Shown one piece after another: positions 38,600 to 49,501 of a stretch of DNA of 64,000 nucleotides (position 1 is the first letter of the stretch; each line of letters starts with the position of its first letter). The notes below the pieces were generated by a model. It had not been told where the DNA came from. It did no database searches and worked only from the letters and a program-made list of their open reading frames with translations. The stretch is taken from assembly GCF_002078875.1 (NCBI RefSeq), contig NC_034421.1, forward strand, positions 15,333,218 through 15,397,217, written 5' to 3'. A program made the translations under genes and the position numbers. The DNA comes from Numida meleagris (Eukaryota; Chordata; Aves; Galliformes; Numididae).

Positions 38600-38746
38600 C
38601 GCCCGGCGCCGCACGCACGGTGAGGACAGGGGCTGCCGCCGCCGCCGCCGCCGCCTCCCGCGTCCACTGCAGCGGGGGAGTGGGAAACCGAGCAAAGCCG
38701 CCGCTCGAGGGCGGAAAGCGGGGTCTGGAGGAGCTTCTGCCCGAAG
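38600..38746 (+). other. LYRM1: Candidate noncoding first exon of LYRM1
   Basis: Ends at CCCGAAG followed by donor GTAAAG (38747). An alternative donor, CACG then GTGAGG, lies at 38620. The 5' limit is unknown. Joined directly to the coding exon at 44875, the GAAG end gives A at -3 of the ATG, a favourable start context. Confidence 0.45.
38635..38655 (+). repeat. (GCC)7 triplet repeat in the LYRM1 leader region
   Basis: Seven uninterrupted GCC units within the CpG island, downstream of the CRE. It would be in the LYRM1 5' UTR if transcription starts at the CRE. Confidence 0.9.
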
Positions 38747-41700
38747 GTAAAGAGGGCGCTGAGGGTGGGGAAGCTGACAGGGGGTAGGGCGGAGGGAGGG
38801 AGAGTCATGAGGGCGGGCGGTTGGCGTTGGTTCCGCCCAGTGCAGGGCAAGGCCGCCCCGGCCGCCAGGGGGCAGAGCGGCGCCCGCTCCTGCAGCGCCC
38901 CCCGGCGGCCCGGCGGCTCCGGCAGGGCAGGGAAGGGAACGGCCCCTGCGGCGCCGGCGGTGCTCGGGGCCGGGCTGGGGGGGCTCGGAGCGGCCCGATC
39001 CGGCTGGGGCGGGGCTGGACCGGGTTGTCTCCCCGCTTCCTCCCGGCCCACGGTACTTCGCGATCCCCCAGTGTCGGCGCTGGCAGTGCGGGATGCCGGG
39101 CCCAGCCCCCCCCCCACCCGCCCCTCGCTGCGCGCTCCCCGAAGCACGGCCCGCTGTAGTCCTCCAAGAGCCGCTGAGGAGCTTTAGTAGCGCGTACCGC
39201 TGTCCGGGAACACAGGCGCTGTACCGGAGCGCGGTGCTGCGCGGAGGTCGCACTGAGCGCCTGGGAGGGGGAGGGGGCGGAAGGAGCGCTCAGTGCAGAT
39301 CCCCGAGCCGGGTTAGGAACGAGTGCGTCAGTGTGCGCTGGGTTTTATGTCTCCTTTAGATGTTTGTGAGCATCGGCACGGTATAAGCAAGGCCCGGGGG
39401 GAGCTGAGCTTTGCGTTCTCTGCTGCATTTGTTGTGCTGCGTTAAAACCTCTTCTTCCCTTTGTGTCTAACAGAGCTAAACGTGAGAAGGCATTTCTGAG
39501 TCTCTGAAATGGCAAGTGACAAGGGTGCTCGACGCTTGAGGCGAGCTCACCTTGCTGTAGCATTCACCTGAACTCTGTTGGCTTTGTAACAACAAATTAA
39601 GAGATTTTTTAAGAAGCTTTTTTCTGTTTCCTTTCCCCACCGCCCCTCTGCAGCCATGGTCAGCGTTTGTATTCCTTCTGAGGCTGGCCAGACACGGCAG
39701 GCAGAGTGCACTCTGCCCATCCTGTGCAAACCAAGTAATGCCTCAACGGCCTCAGATGGAGAGAATGAAAGCTCTGTCATCAAAAGGGACGAGTTAAGGG
39801 CTTCCACCTTGGTTTATTCAAATGAAGAGAATGTCACAGAATCCTCATTATATGCAATTTCACTCATTTGAAATTACATCGGAAAACCGGTGATAAAATC
39901 CAAGCGCTTACTCTTACTATTTAATTCCATTCTTGTAGCGTTCTGTTTCCTTTTTCTCACCGAAAGGCAGCACCAACAGGCAGCCCTTCTGTAGGAGGGA
40001 GCTGAAAGGAGACCCAGGTGCAGACAGCGCTCCTGGTGCAGCTGATGGGCAGCGTGGGCACAGAGACTTTGGCTGTGTTGGAGGTGTTACTTGGTGTTTC
40101 AAACCACTTCAGCCTGCCAGCAGCAAGGTGCTGGCATTACAAATTAGACAGCCACTTGAAAGGCACCTTGCTTTCTTTCTGGTGTCATTACTGAATAACT
40201 CGGTTCAAGAACTGTCGTCAAATCTGCTGAGATCTATGGTTGTAGCAAATGAAGAGAAATACTTGGAATCAAACTGATCTTTGATGGAAGTTTCTTGAAA
40301 TGTGCAGGTTTGAATCACTGGTGGCAATGTGGATGTATTGTGGAAGAATGTGATCTTCCGGTTTAGTTCATTTTTCATCATATGAAGATGGAATATTTTA
40401 GCTGTGATGGAAGTTTTGCTTGTATTTTGTTCTGTCTGAATCTATAAAAGAAAAAGGTGTGAATGTTCCATTAAGAATGGAAATCAATGGAAATCAAACA
40501 CGGTTTCTTTGCCAGGTGCAGACTGCAGGCACATAGCTGTCACAGCTCACCGTGCCTTTGATTTGAGTAGAAGAAAATAAAATTACTTTTATGGAAGGTG
40601 AATTCTGGAATTGAGTGTCGCTGGAAGGCAGCGCAGTGCGCAGCTGTTGCAGAGCCTGGGCCCTCCTCCTCTCCCTGACCCTATGCCAGAGACAATGTGC
40701 CCAAAGGGCGAGTGTGGATTGCTGACCTCTCATTGCTGTGGGTGACTGAGAAACAAGCCACTGATTATCTGCTGCGTTAGCAGCAGGAGACAACATGTGG
40801 TTGCTGCTTAGCTGGATGCTATCATTTGGCTACACACAGGTTTTTGCATCTCTTTAAATAAATATTAGCCAAGGTGTGCATTTAAAAATATGAGATGTAG
40901 ATTCTCGTGCGGGCTGAAGCTGATCATATTTTATACCATAACGTTCATGCATTATAGTTTCGAATTATGTTACTTCATTCCATAAACTGTCAGCCCAGCA
41001 GTTTGGCAGAGCAACCTTGCCAGTAGTGACCTAGCTGTCAGGCAGAGGATATATTGCCCCCAGATAAAACATTTTACATCTGAGAGGTTCAAACCTCCTT
41101 TGTCAGGAGATTCCATGCAGCGTTCTGTTCCCTGCCTTCTCCCCTGAGCAGATATGCTTTCAGCATCATCATTAAGTGTCTGTGATCCTAATGCATGCCC
41201 TAGGTAGCTGGGGTGTAAAAGAAGAGATCTGTTGTTTTTAAATATCCATTTTTCCCCATGAGCTTTCACCCTTTGTTCCCTAAAGCCCTCTCTGCACTTG
41301 CTGCTGGCAGATTTGATGTTTAAAGTGAGTAGCTAATGATTGACTTGGAAGGATGACATGAAACAGATGAATAGTTTGGCAGAGGAGCTGTGCAGCTGGG
41401 GAAGGGCTGTCCATGCTGTGAATTCACTGCTCACCAATGAGTGCCCGTGCCGCTCGGCCCCCATCCTCACACTGACACTGCACTGCTGGTGTCACCTCAC
41501 AGTGCAGCTGACAAATTCCTTTCCTTGCTTTTATCTACACTTTTAATTTAAATTCTCTGTGAACCTGCAAATAGCAAAAGAAGACAGGTGTTTAACTGCT
41601 TATTCAGGCCATTGAACTTTTGTGTCAACCATCCTAAAAACCAAAGGCACATGTATTTGTTTCCTGAAAGAGAAACTTGCTTTTACGTTTTGTAGTCTAA

Positions 41701-44700
41701 AGGACTACTTGTTTTAATGAACACAACAAAAAAATTGCATTTCCATCGTCCAGAAACTCCTGATGTGCTCAAGATGCCTTTGCAGGTGTTGGAACAATGG
41801 GAAACTTGGAGCACTTGACCTGCCTGTTGATAACAGGGGTTTGCAGGTAGATGAAAAGAAGGACACAGCCCCCTGTGGTCAGGGCTGTGCCTCAGCATCC
41901 AGCAGTCGCTTCCTGGCGCTCTTGTTGACTTGCTAGCCCCGAAGCAGCCTGCACCCTGCACCCCGCCACTTGTCACTCCACAGACCTACCTTCGACCTCT
42001 CCTTGTTTGCTCTGTTGCAGTAAAATCCTGAGATTTGCTCAGTGAATGGAATAGCTCTGTACTGCACGATGAAAGCACCTGTGGGTAACATCTGTGGGCT
42101 GCATTCTGTGGTGACATGAGCAGTGACTACTGCGAGATGTGCATTAGTGGGAAAGTGCTATAACATCCACTTTACGTTCCAGAACTGCGAAATATAATTA
42201 TGACATAAATGCCAAGGATGTAAGCAGCATGATGAGTAATTAAAAGGACATGAAATCCTCCCTTACACTTCTTTCTGTCCCACTCATTCTGCACACCCAC
42301 AAAACAAAGTAGTGTCACCTGCAGAATCGCACTAATAAGTGGCTTCTGCCCTTTCTTCTTATGCTTCTGTTGGTGTGGGTTCTGTTTGTAACAAAAAAAA
42401 TTGAATCCCTTTTGCATGTTTTAGGTTGAAAGTAATTTTTGCTCTCTCCATGGAATAATTCCATATTTGCATTGAGATCAGAGTCTGACCCGTGCTTTGA
42501 ATTTTGTCCTGTCTGCTCCTGTCCTTGATCCTGGAGGAGGAGGCAGAGAGCTCCTCACACCCTCATGGATTTGTGCAGGAGCTGCGGGAGCTCTCTGTGA
42601 CACTTGAAATTGATAACTAAAGCCAGCTGCAGAAGGAGCTGGTTGCTGAGGGTGCGTGGAAGTCTGCTTGCCATGTTGTGCACCCTGCACGTGCAGGAAG
42701 GAGAGCAGTGCTGCAGGACACAGCCAGGGGCTGTGCAGGCGTGTCCCTTCCAGCACCAAGACATTGCAGAACAGAGAATTAAATTCCAGGGGGGGAAAGG
42801 ATGCAGCCAGTGGGAGAAAAGTGTGCTGCTTCTAAACTTCCAGACAAAATCTTAATTACCAGATTCTTGGTAATGTTTAAGATCCAGAAGTGTAAATTGT
42901 GATTACAGCTCTGAGATACAGGCCCTGAGCTGCAGCCACAGAAATTTCTGATGCAGAGCCCAGAATCAGAACCTTTATTCAAAACTAACTTTCCCCTGAA
43001 ATTATTCCTTTATGGATTATGTGAGAATCTAAAGGGAAGCTCTCCAGTGCATACTCCCATTTATTAGCGACGGGAGCAACGAATGTGAGTGGCTCCCAGA
43101 GGTGATGCCTGGGAATGGAAGCAGAGGATGAGGCCATGGTGTGGGACTCAGGCTGAGGGGCAGCCCTGTAACTGAGCTGCTGCTGTTAGGAAAAGAACAC
43201 AGGGGGAAGCAATGATTTCTATGATGCAAGTGTATGTGTGGTTTTGTGTATGTCTGATTTTATTTTCTTTCTTTCCCAGAATTGGATCTGAAGAGTGAAT
43301 AAAATGAAGCAGTTGTTCCAAAGTGTTTGACGAGCTGGGACTGCCTATCTGTTCTATTGCAGGTACCTGCTCCCTAGAAATACCCTACACATCCGCTATA
43401 AATAATTTCTGCTGGCTAAGAGAAATCAACTTATATGTGAAGGAAAATATATGATTAGATAAAATACAGAAATACAAATGTTCTCTCAATAATCTGACAA
43501 AAAAATTTATGTCTGTACTTCTTAAGATCCTCAACAGAGTTTATGAAACAAGGAGCCTTCAGATAATGGTGATGCTTACAGCAGAACAGCCTGGGAGCGA
43601 AGTGTTGGGAGGTTTTAGCAAAAAGCACAGCATGCCAAATTGTGCCTTGGGTCAGCAGCTGCATGGCCTGATCCAAAACACTCTTTGTTTTCCACAGTAA
43701 CAAGAATTGCCACAGACTACAGGGAGGTGAAACAAGATCCAAGTTGCCAAACTTTTTGCAGTACTGTGGGGGCATGTAGCAGTAGCACCAAGGTAGTGGA
43801 GAGCCTGCTCACCCCGGAGGACAGTGATGACCCTGCTCCTAACTGTTCTGGACTGGTGTCAGGGTACATTCAGCAGCTGGAGCTCCACGTTGGCACATCA
43901 GTCCTGAGACAGTCCAGTCATGTGCTGTCCTCAGTGTTTGCTCCTCATCACACCTATGCACTTACTCACTTTGTAGTGCTGCTGCGTTGTCCTTCAGGGA
44001 CAGTAAAGTACCTCTGACAGTCCCTAATGTCATTGTTTCGGTGAATCTAATCCAGGTGGAGTGGGATCTGTCTTTGGGGAAGGAGTGGTGTTGCGGCTCC
44101 AGCAGTGTGTTTATCTTGGGGACATTCATGGTCTGGGCTGGAGTAGTGTCACTGCTTACATGACAAAATATTCATTTACACAGAACAAAGATGGGATTTC
44201 ATTCTTGATTTCTGACAGATTCTTGGCACACCTGGAGCGTGGATTCAGCAGGTAGCCAGCTCTCCAAAAATCAGGGCGTTCAGGACTTTCCTAAACCTCC
44301 AGTCAGTCTGCCTCCTGCAGTGCTCAGATAACATCGCTTTCATCACCTCTTCATCACATCAGGCTCTGGCTGAATCACTGCTACATGCTGCAATAGCACA
44401 GCGAACGAGCTGCTCAGCATGTGACACCGATACCGACATTCAGCAGTGCTGCGGTGCTTTTATTGTGTACTTGATTCACAGATCCAAAGGCACTGGCACA
44501 GACAGGGTCAGCATTGTTACAACACAGCAGGGACACCTCAGAGTTTCAGTGACTCACCCAATGCCTGTTGCAAAATAGCAGTGAAAGAAAACATGGCCAT
44601 TCCTGAGCCAGTGTTCTGATTCAGCAAAGCACTGCAGTGAGCGGTTAGCTTCAAGCAGGAGCTCAGGCTGCTTGCACGGGGGCAGATTTAAGTCTCGGTG

Positions 44701-44874
44701 CCAGTACTTTGCTGGACTGTGTCTTCAGGTTTCAACAGCAAATTTTTTTTTACGGCTATTTCAGTTCTTTCTTTAGGTGGAAATACTCGTAAGCCAATTG
44801 AATTGTGTGGAAAAGCAGTATGTGTGGTGGTCTTTTGCATACATTGGGGCCTTCGTGGTGTTGGTTTGTTTTAG
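38747..44874 (+). other. LYRM1: First intron(s) of LYRM1
   Basis: About 6 kb. The first 600 bases are the tail of the CpG island; the rest is ordinary AT-rich sequence. A possible alternative noncoding exon is 43280-43362, with acceptor TTTCTTTCCCAG and donor TTGCAG then GTACCT. Another possible acceptor (CCCCTCTGCAG) precedes an ATG frame at 39656-39871. Neither can be confirmed from sequence alone. Confidence 0.5.
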
Positions 44875-47800
44875 ATGACAGCAGTCACGCGACAAGAAGT
44901 GCTGGGCCTTTACCGCAGCATATTCCGGATAGCCAAGAAATGGCAGTCGGCATCGGGACAGGCAGAAGAAACTATTGCAGAGAGGGAGTACATCATAAAA
45001 GAAGCCAAAACATTGTTCCGAAAAAACAAAGATGTAAGTGAGTGTCATTGCAGGTTTAAATTTCTGAATCCTTTTGCTGTGCTTTGCACTCTCCTGGTGG
45101 CTGGATGCCCAGGTATGAATATAAGAAATGGTATCCCAAATTTCCTTCACCATAAATGCCAGTACAAACGCATTCTAAGGTGTATTTGAGTTACAATTTA
45201 TTGTTTCAAGGGTGAAATTTAGTAAGAAAACTCAAACCCCATCAGATCTTCATTAACTCCTGTGGAAGGCCAGGCGAGTCGCCTTGATGGGCACTGCCCG
45301 TGCCGCGCACTGTGCTGCTCGGTGAGTGCAGCCAGCCACTGCCGGTAACGACTCAGCCGACCTCCTGCCATCTCCAAAGGAAACAGAACCCCAAAAATGA
45401 AAAGTTGTGAATGAAGGAAGTGTTCAACAAAAGATGGACAGAGGAGTACTTTTTTGCCAAGACAGCTAATACGGCACTGCTTAATTTGCAAGGAAATTGT
45501 GTCCGATTTCAAGGATTACCATTTGAAAAGGCTTTATGTGCACACACATGCTGCAAATTCAATGCATACCAAGGAATGTTTTGTAAAGATAAAATAGTGG
45601 AACTGAAAAAAGTGTCTTCTCAACAATTTTTTTTAAGGTTACACCTTAGATGGACTCTAAACTAAAAGCTTGTTATATGGTAGCAAATGTGATGGCAAAA
45701 ACATCACACCCACTGACTGATGGTTGAGTTTATTGAGCAGTGGATGGAAAGCGTGGCACACACAATTTGTCCTGATAAAAGCGAGTTTTCTAACATCGGT
45801 TTGTCTCTCCAGACTGTAGCCAGGTGAAGTGAAGAAACAGGAGAATCTATCAAAAGGAATTTGGAGAGTAGAGCTGCTAATTTCAAATTTTGCCACAGAT
45901 GCTACAGATATGGCTCAACTTGTTTTCATTAGAGGTATTGATAATGAATATAATGTCACTGAAGAAATGGCTGCTTTGGTGCCATTAAAAGACACAACTT
46001 GATCTCTTGATTTGTGTAAAGCAGTAAAAACTACATTGAATTGATTTTTTTTAACCTTTGTCAAGATGCCTGGTACAGCTACTGATGAAACCTGGCAATG
46101 GTTGGTGAAAAAAGAAGGACTTACAAAATTGATAGCAGGGCTGCTTTGAAAGCAGTGCTTCGTATTGGAGGCAGCTCTGATTGTCAGCCCACGCCATCAG
46201 AGGAGGATGTTGGTGGGTCAGAGTGGCCCTCTGCTGCCATCTGTCACACGGGCACAAAATGTAACAGAGTATTTGTGGGAAGGTTCAGCCTCTGCTGCCA
46301 TCGCTCCAACATCCGCTTCTGACGGCATGGGCCAACATAATGAAATAGGAGGCAGTACTTTCAGAGCAGGCATTGTAGCCCAGTTCAGTGCAGGACTAAA
46401 TTCAGCTGATGCAAAAATCGGAATTAAGTGCTGATGAACACTATGTTTCTGACTTCAATGTGAATTTCAGGACAGAATGACACCCGCATGTCGCCCTTCT
46501 CTTTCCCTTTCTGCCTTGCAGCATGATGAACGCATGGAAGTAGTGGTAGTTTACATGTGTATTGTCTTTTTTACAGGTAAAACACCAAATTTGAGTGAAA
46601 CCCTCTTCTGCACTCACAGTTCTGATAGCCTCTGGGCACTGCTTCTCAGTGCCGTTGAGCCCAGAAGTGCAGATGTGAAAAACACTATCATCGTATCCTT
46701 GAAACTGCAAAAAGAAAGGGAAGGGAAAAAAAAAAAAGACTTGAGTTTCCAAATGCTGATTCCTGTACTTGTACAAAATATTTATTTTTATCTCTGTGTT
46801 ATCGTAGGTGACGGATCCGAAGCTGATTAAGCAGTGCATAGAAGAGTGTGAGGCAAGAATAGAAATCGGACTTCACTACAACATCCCCTACCCAAGACCT
46901 GTGAGTATCTGTCCGTTCACCACAGGTGTACCTTGTTAGCTCCCACCTGACACTCAAATCATAAATCCATACTATTGTCATCATGCCACACATCCCACCT
47001 GTGTTCAGATGCTTTGCTAAATCAGAGCCAGAAACTCTCTTCCACCTCACTGTAAGTTGGCTCATCTCCTTTCAAGGAGTCAAACCTCATTGTCATTGTG
47101 TGAGTGGAGTTCCAGGGACTGTCACTGTGTGGGCAGCTTCACTGCCCAATGGATTGCAGAGAAAGTTGGTAACAGAATCAAATCCGTTTGTTCATCTTTT
47201 CATATAACTAAGAGACTAAAACAGAATAAAACTATTCAATTGCATGAACTTTGCCATAGATACAATCATTCTCGTGGCCTGTTCTGCCTGTAACTATTCT
47301 CCCTGGCACAGATCAGGTCTTAGAAAACACATTCCTGCCTTGCTGCTTCTTTTCACCTTTCCCTAGAGAAAAACCTGCCCAAGATGAGTGAAATTAGTGA
47401 AGGTGCAGCAATGCCTTCTTTTGCACCAGGCAGTATAGTTTCCTCAGTGTCCAGCCATTCCTGTCCGCATTACTACACACTGCCTCCCACAGGCACTGCC
47501 TTTGTTCTCCTGCTGATTAGTTTACGTTTTCACATCAAGAGTTTCCTTACTGAGGTGGTCATGGTCCAAATTAATTTGCATCTTATTAGATACTTGCCTA
47601 AAATATGGTCCCTTTTAGCATCTCTTGCACGTACAGCTTGCTCTTTTTCTCCACTATGCAGAATAACTGCACATCTGGCAAGCTGTGATCCTAGAAAGGA
47701 GCATCAGAACATACACTTTGCAGTGGCTTCAAAACCTGAAGGGATAGTCCTGTATCAGTGCTCTCATATGAACTAGGCGATCAGTACCTTTATTATTATT

Positions 47801-48721
47801 TGCACCTAAACCACTGTCTTCAAGGGTGACAGCTCCAGCAGCAGTAGCATCTACTGCTGACACTGACCTTTTTCCATCGCATGGGGGCATACAGCCATGT
47901 GACTCCCACTGTATAAGGACTGTCAGGCAGAGGAAAAGCTGTTACCTGTTGCTCCTTCAGCTTCTGGATCCAATGACGCTGGCTGTGCATTTTTGTATGG
48001 CATATATGAAGATGACAGTAAGAAGGCAGTCTTTCAAGACACAGCAGATGTGGCTTGCTGGCTAGGTATCAGGAAGGCATACTGCTTTAAGACTTCTGCT
48101 CAGGAACTTAACGGGTTTTCTGGGTCCTGCTGTTCTGGAATACTGCCTGCAGACATATTTCAGCAATGTTATCATCACAATCTGATTTCACATTGCAAAA
48201 CAGGATTAACAAAACCTCAGTGATATAGGATTTTCATAAACCCAGTGTTTAAGACCTCAGAGTCACACCACTAATCACTCTTCAGAGAGTTCTCTGCCCA
48301 GAAATCTAAAAACCTGACTTCAGACAGCGTGGTTGCCCTCTCCAAAGAGTGAAGGAATTATTGAAAAGTCAATGAAATAGTCTGTGTATATGCTTTTTTT
48401 TTTCTTTTTTCTTTTTTCTTTTTTCNNNNNNNNNNNNNNNNNNNNNNNNNNNNNNNNNNNTTTTCTTTTTTCTTTTTTCTTTTTTCTTTTTTCTTTTTTC
48501 TTTTTTCTTTTTTCTTTTTTCTTTTTTCTTTTTTCTTTTTTCTTTTTTCTTTTTTTTTGGTAGCATCTCCATTTGCACCTGACTGGTGGGATTTTCTTTT
48601 CCAGATCCATCTGCCTCCCATGGGTCTTGCCCAGAAACAAGGCCGTATGTTTCGACACCAGGAAAAGCTGAGGAAGATTTCTAAGCCAATATACCTGAAA
48701 TCCCATGATGAAATTTCATAA
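44875..48721 (+). CDS. LYRM1: LYR motif-containing protein 1 (LYRM1), complete, three coding exons
   Basis: Small Complex1_LYR-family protein. Family members dock with the mitochondrial acyl carrier protein and assist Fe-S or respiratory-complex assembly; LYRM1 itself has been tied to adipocyte and mitochondrial physiology. Coding exons: 44875-45033, 46808-46900 and 48605-48721, all in phase 0, giving 122 residues, the same length as human. The LYR tripeptide is at residues 12-14 ([16 protein letters not shown]). Basic helices follow ([11 protein letters not shown]), and the tail reads [10 protein letters not shown] then YLKSHDEIS. The ATG is the first codon of its exon, directly after TTTTAG. 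It is convergent with DNAH3. Introns hold a hAT relic and a pyrimidine microsatellite. Confidence 0.97.
45034..46807 (+). other. LYRM1: Intron of LYRM1 carrying a hAT relic
   Basis: Donor GTAAGT at 45034 and acceptor CGTAG at 46806-46807. Apart from the transposase relic described separately, the flanks (45034-45400, 46150-46807) show no recognisable feature except an A run at 46727-46737. Confidence 0.85.
45405..46145 (+). mobile_element. Decayed hAT-family transposase (Charlie / GTF2IRD2-ZBED-like)
   Basis: Three blocks match hAT transposases of the type that gave rise to GTF2IRD2 and some ZBED genes. 45411-45600: [11 protein letters not shown] followed by a KDKIVELKK segment. 45890-46002: [20 protein letters not shown], the segment after the first catalytic Asp region, then [13 protein letters not shown]. 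46072-46135: KKEGLTKLI. The first block is in a different frame from the others and stops intervene, so this is a pseudogene. Much of the element, including the dimerisation domain, is missing; terminal inverted repeats were not found. Confidence 0.72.
48393..48558 (+). repeat. (TTTTTTC)n heptanucleotide microsatellite with an assembly gap
   Basis: An almost pure pyrimidine tract with a seven-base period, interrupted by 35 N. It lies in the last LYRM1 intron and ends about 46 bases before the acceptor of the final coding exon. True length is unknown because of the gap. Long lysine-rich frames on the opposite strand are artefacts of this repeat. Confidence 0.95.
48426..48460. other. Assembly gap of 35 N inside the microsatellite
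   Basis: Thirty-five N flanked on both sides by the same pyrimidine repeat, so the gap is most likely an unresolved repeat length. Confidence 0.98.
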
Positions 48722-49235
48722 CCTGTCATTCCAGCTGTGATGCAGTGGGATTGTAGTGCAGGTGGTTTGTGTGCACAGCTGTGAATGAAACTGTTCTGGT
48801 CACTTGCTCCCACGTCCCCTGAGGCCTCACCAGAAAGCCATGGATGTGATGCACACGATGGCCAGGGCTGGGCTGGTATTTGCTACAGTTCTGCCACCAA
48901 CTCATCAATACAAGTGGCACTTGGCAAGGAGTGAGGTGTGATACTTTGATATCAGGACAAATTGCAACAGTTTTTCAAATCGCCTTAATCCATAGCAGAG
49001 TTCTTTGGTGGTTTGAGGATTACATATGCTCAGTTATGATCCAGGGCAAGGGTCAGCAAAAAGAAACATGCTGGTTTCATAGTACCTTTATGGTGCTACA
49101 TATTTTTTAGAGGGACAGTAGCAAAGGGACAACAGAAATGCCACTGTTCATTTTTTCTTTTTTTTTGCAAACTGCTCAGCAATAGCCCAGAGCCTCTGTG
49201 TCAGCTCCTTTCTCCAATTCTTTGGAGAGGAGGTT

Positions 49236-49501
49236 TATGTGAAATTCCATGTTTGGAATTCTGTTATGGAACGAAGAGCAAAACGCTTTGGCGTTGGGTT
49301 CCTCACATTCTCCTGTAAAAACTGACCGAAGACTTTCCCCTCAGGGGTATCTCCACTGATGAAGCTTAAGGTAGTTGTGGAATCTGCATTTTCACACGGT
49401 GAGCCTTCCAACAAAATGAGCACCTCGGCCTTCTCAGCAGTTACTGCAGCGTTAGGTTTTAACTCATACATTATGGACAGAATCACAGCTTTAACTGTAA
49501 A
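49236..49501 (-). other. Unidentified exon-like reading frame
   Basis: On the minus strand a TTTCTTTTACAG acceptor at about 49502 leads into an open frame of about 85 codons to a TAA at 49236-49238. It includes MYELKPNAAVTAEKAEVLI, SFISGDTPEGKVFGQFLQ and KRFALRSITEFQTW. Codon use is mixed and protein-like, and the same frame continues after the TAA for about 28 codons into an A-rich run (KNWRKELTQRLWAIAEQF). I do not recognise the protein. It could be an old retropseudogene, a lost exon, or chance. Confidence 0.3.

Larger units (their letters stand above)
38020..39330. promoter_or_regulatory. CpG island, bidirectional promoter of DCUN1D3 and LYRM1
   Basis: A dense block of CpG and GC-rich sequence, sharply different from the AT-rich DNA on both sides. 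DCUN1D3 leaves to the left and LYRM1 to the right, the arrangement also known in human. TSS positions cannot be read exactly; the likely core is 38540-38620, between the two donor sites at 38517 and 38747 and holding the ETS and CRE sites. No TATA box is evident. Confidence 0.85.
46901..48604 (+). other. LYRM1: Last intron of LYRM1
   Basis: Donor GTGAGT at 46901, acceptor TTTTCCAG ending at 48604. Contains the pyrimidine microsatellite at its 3' end. Nothing else recognised in 46901-48392. Confidence 0.85.

Noticed and set aside
38028..39253. Long overlapping open frames on both strands in the CpG island (up to about 240 codons)
   Set aside because: GC-rich DNA lacks stop codons by composition. 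The frames are Arg/Ala/Pro/Gly-rich on both strands at once and match no family.
45034..45189. LYRM1 frame reading on past 45033
   Set aside because: A consensus GTAAGT donor at 45034 and the phase-0 exon at 46808 restore the family sequence; the extension is intronic.
48320..48813. Lysine-rich minus-strand frames near 48.4 kb
   Set aside because: They are translations of the (TTTTTTC)n repeat and run through N.
49043..49062. CCAGGGCAAGGGTCAGCAAA as a terminal inverted repeat for the hAT element
   Set aside because: It only loosely resembles a Charlie-type terminus, lies 2.9 kb away beyond two LYRM1 exons, and no matching partner was found.
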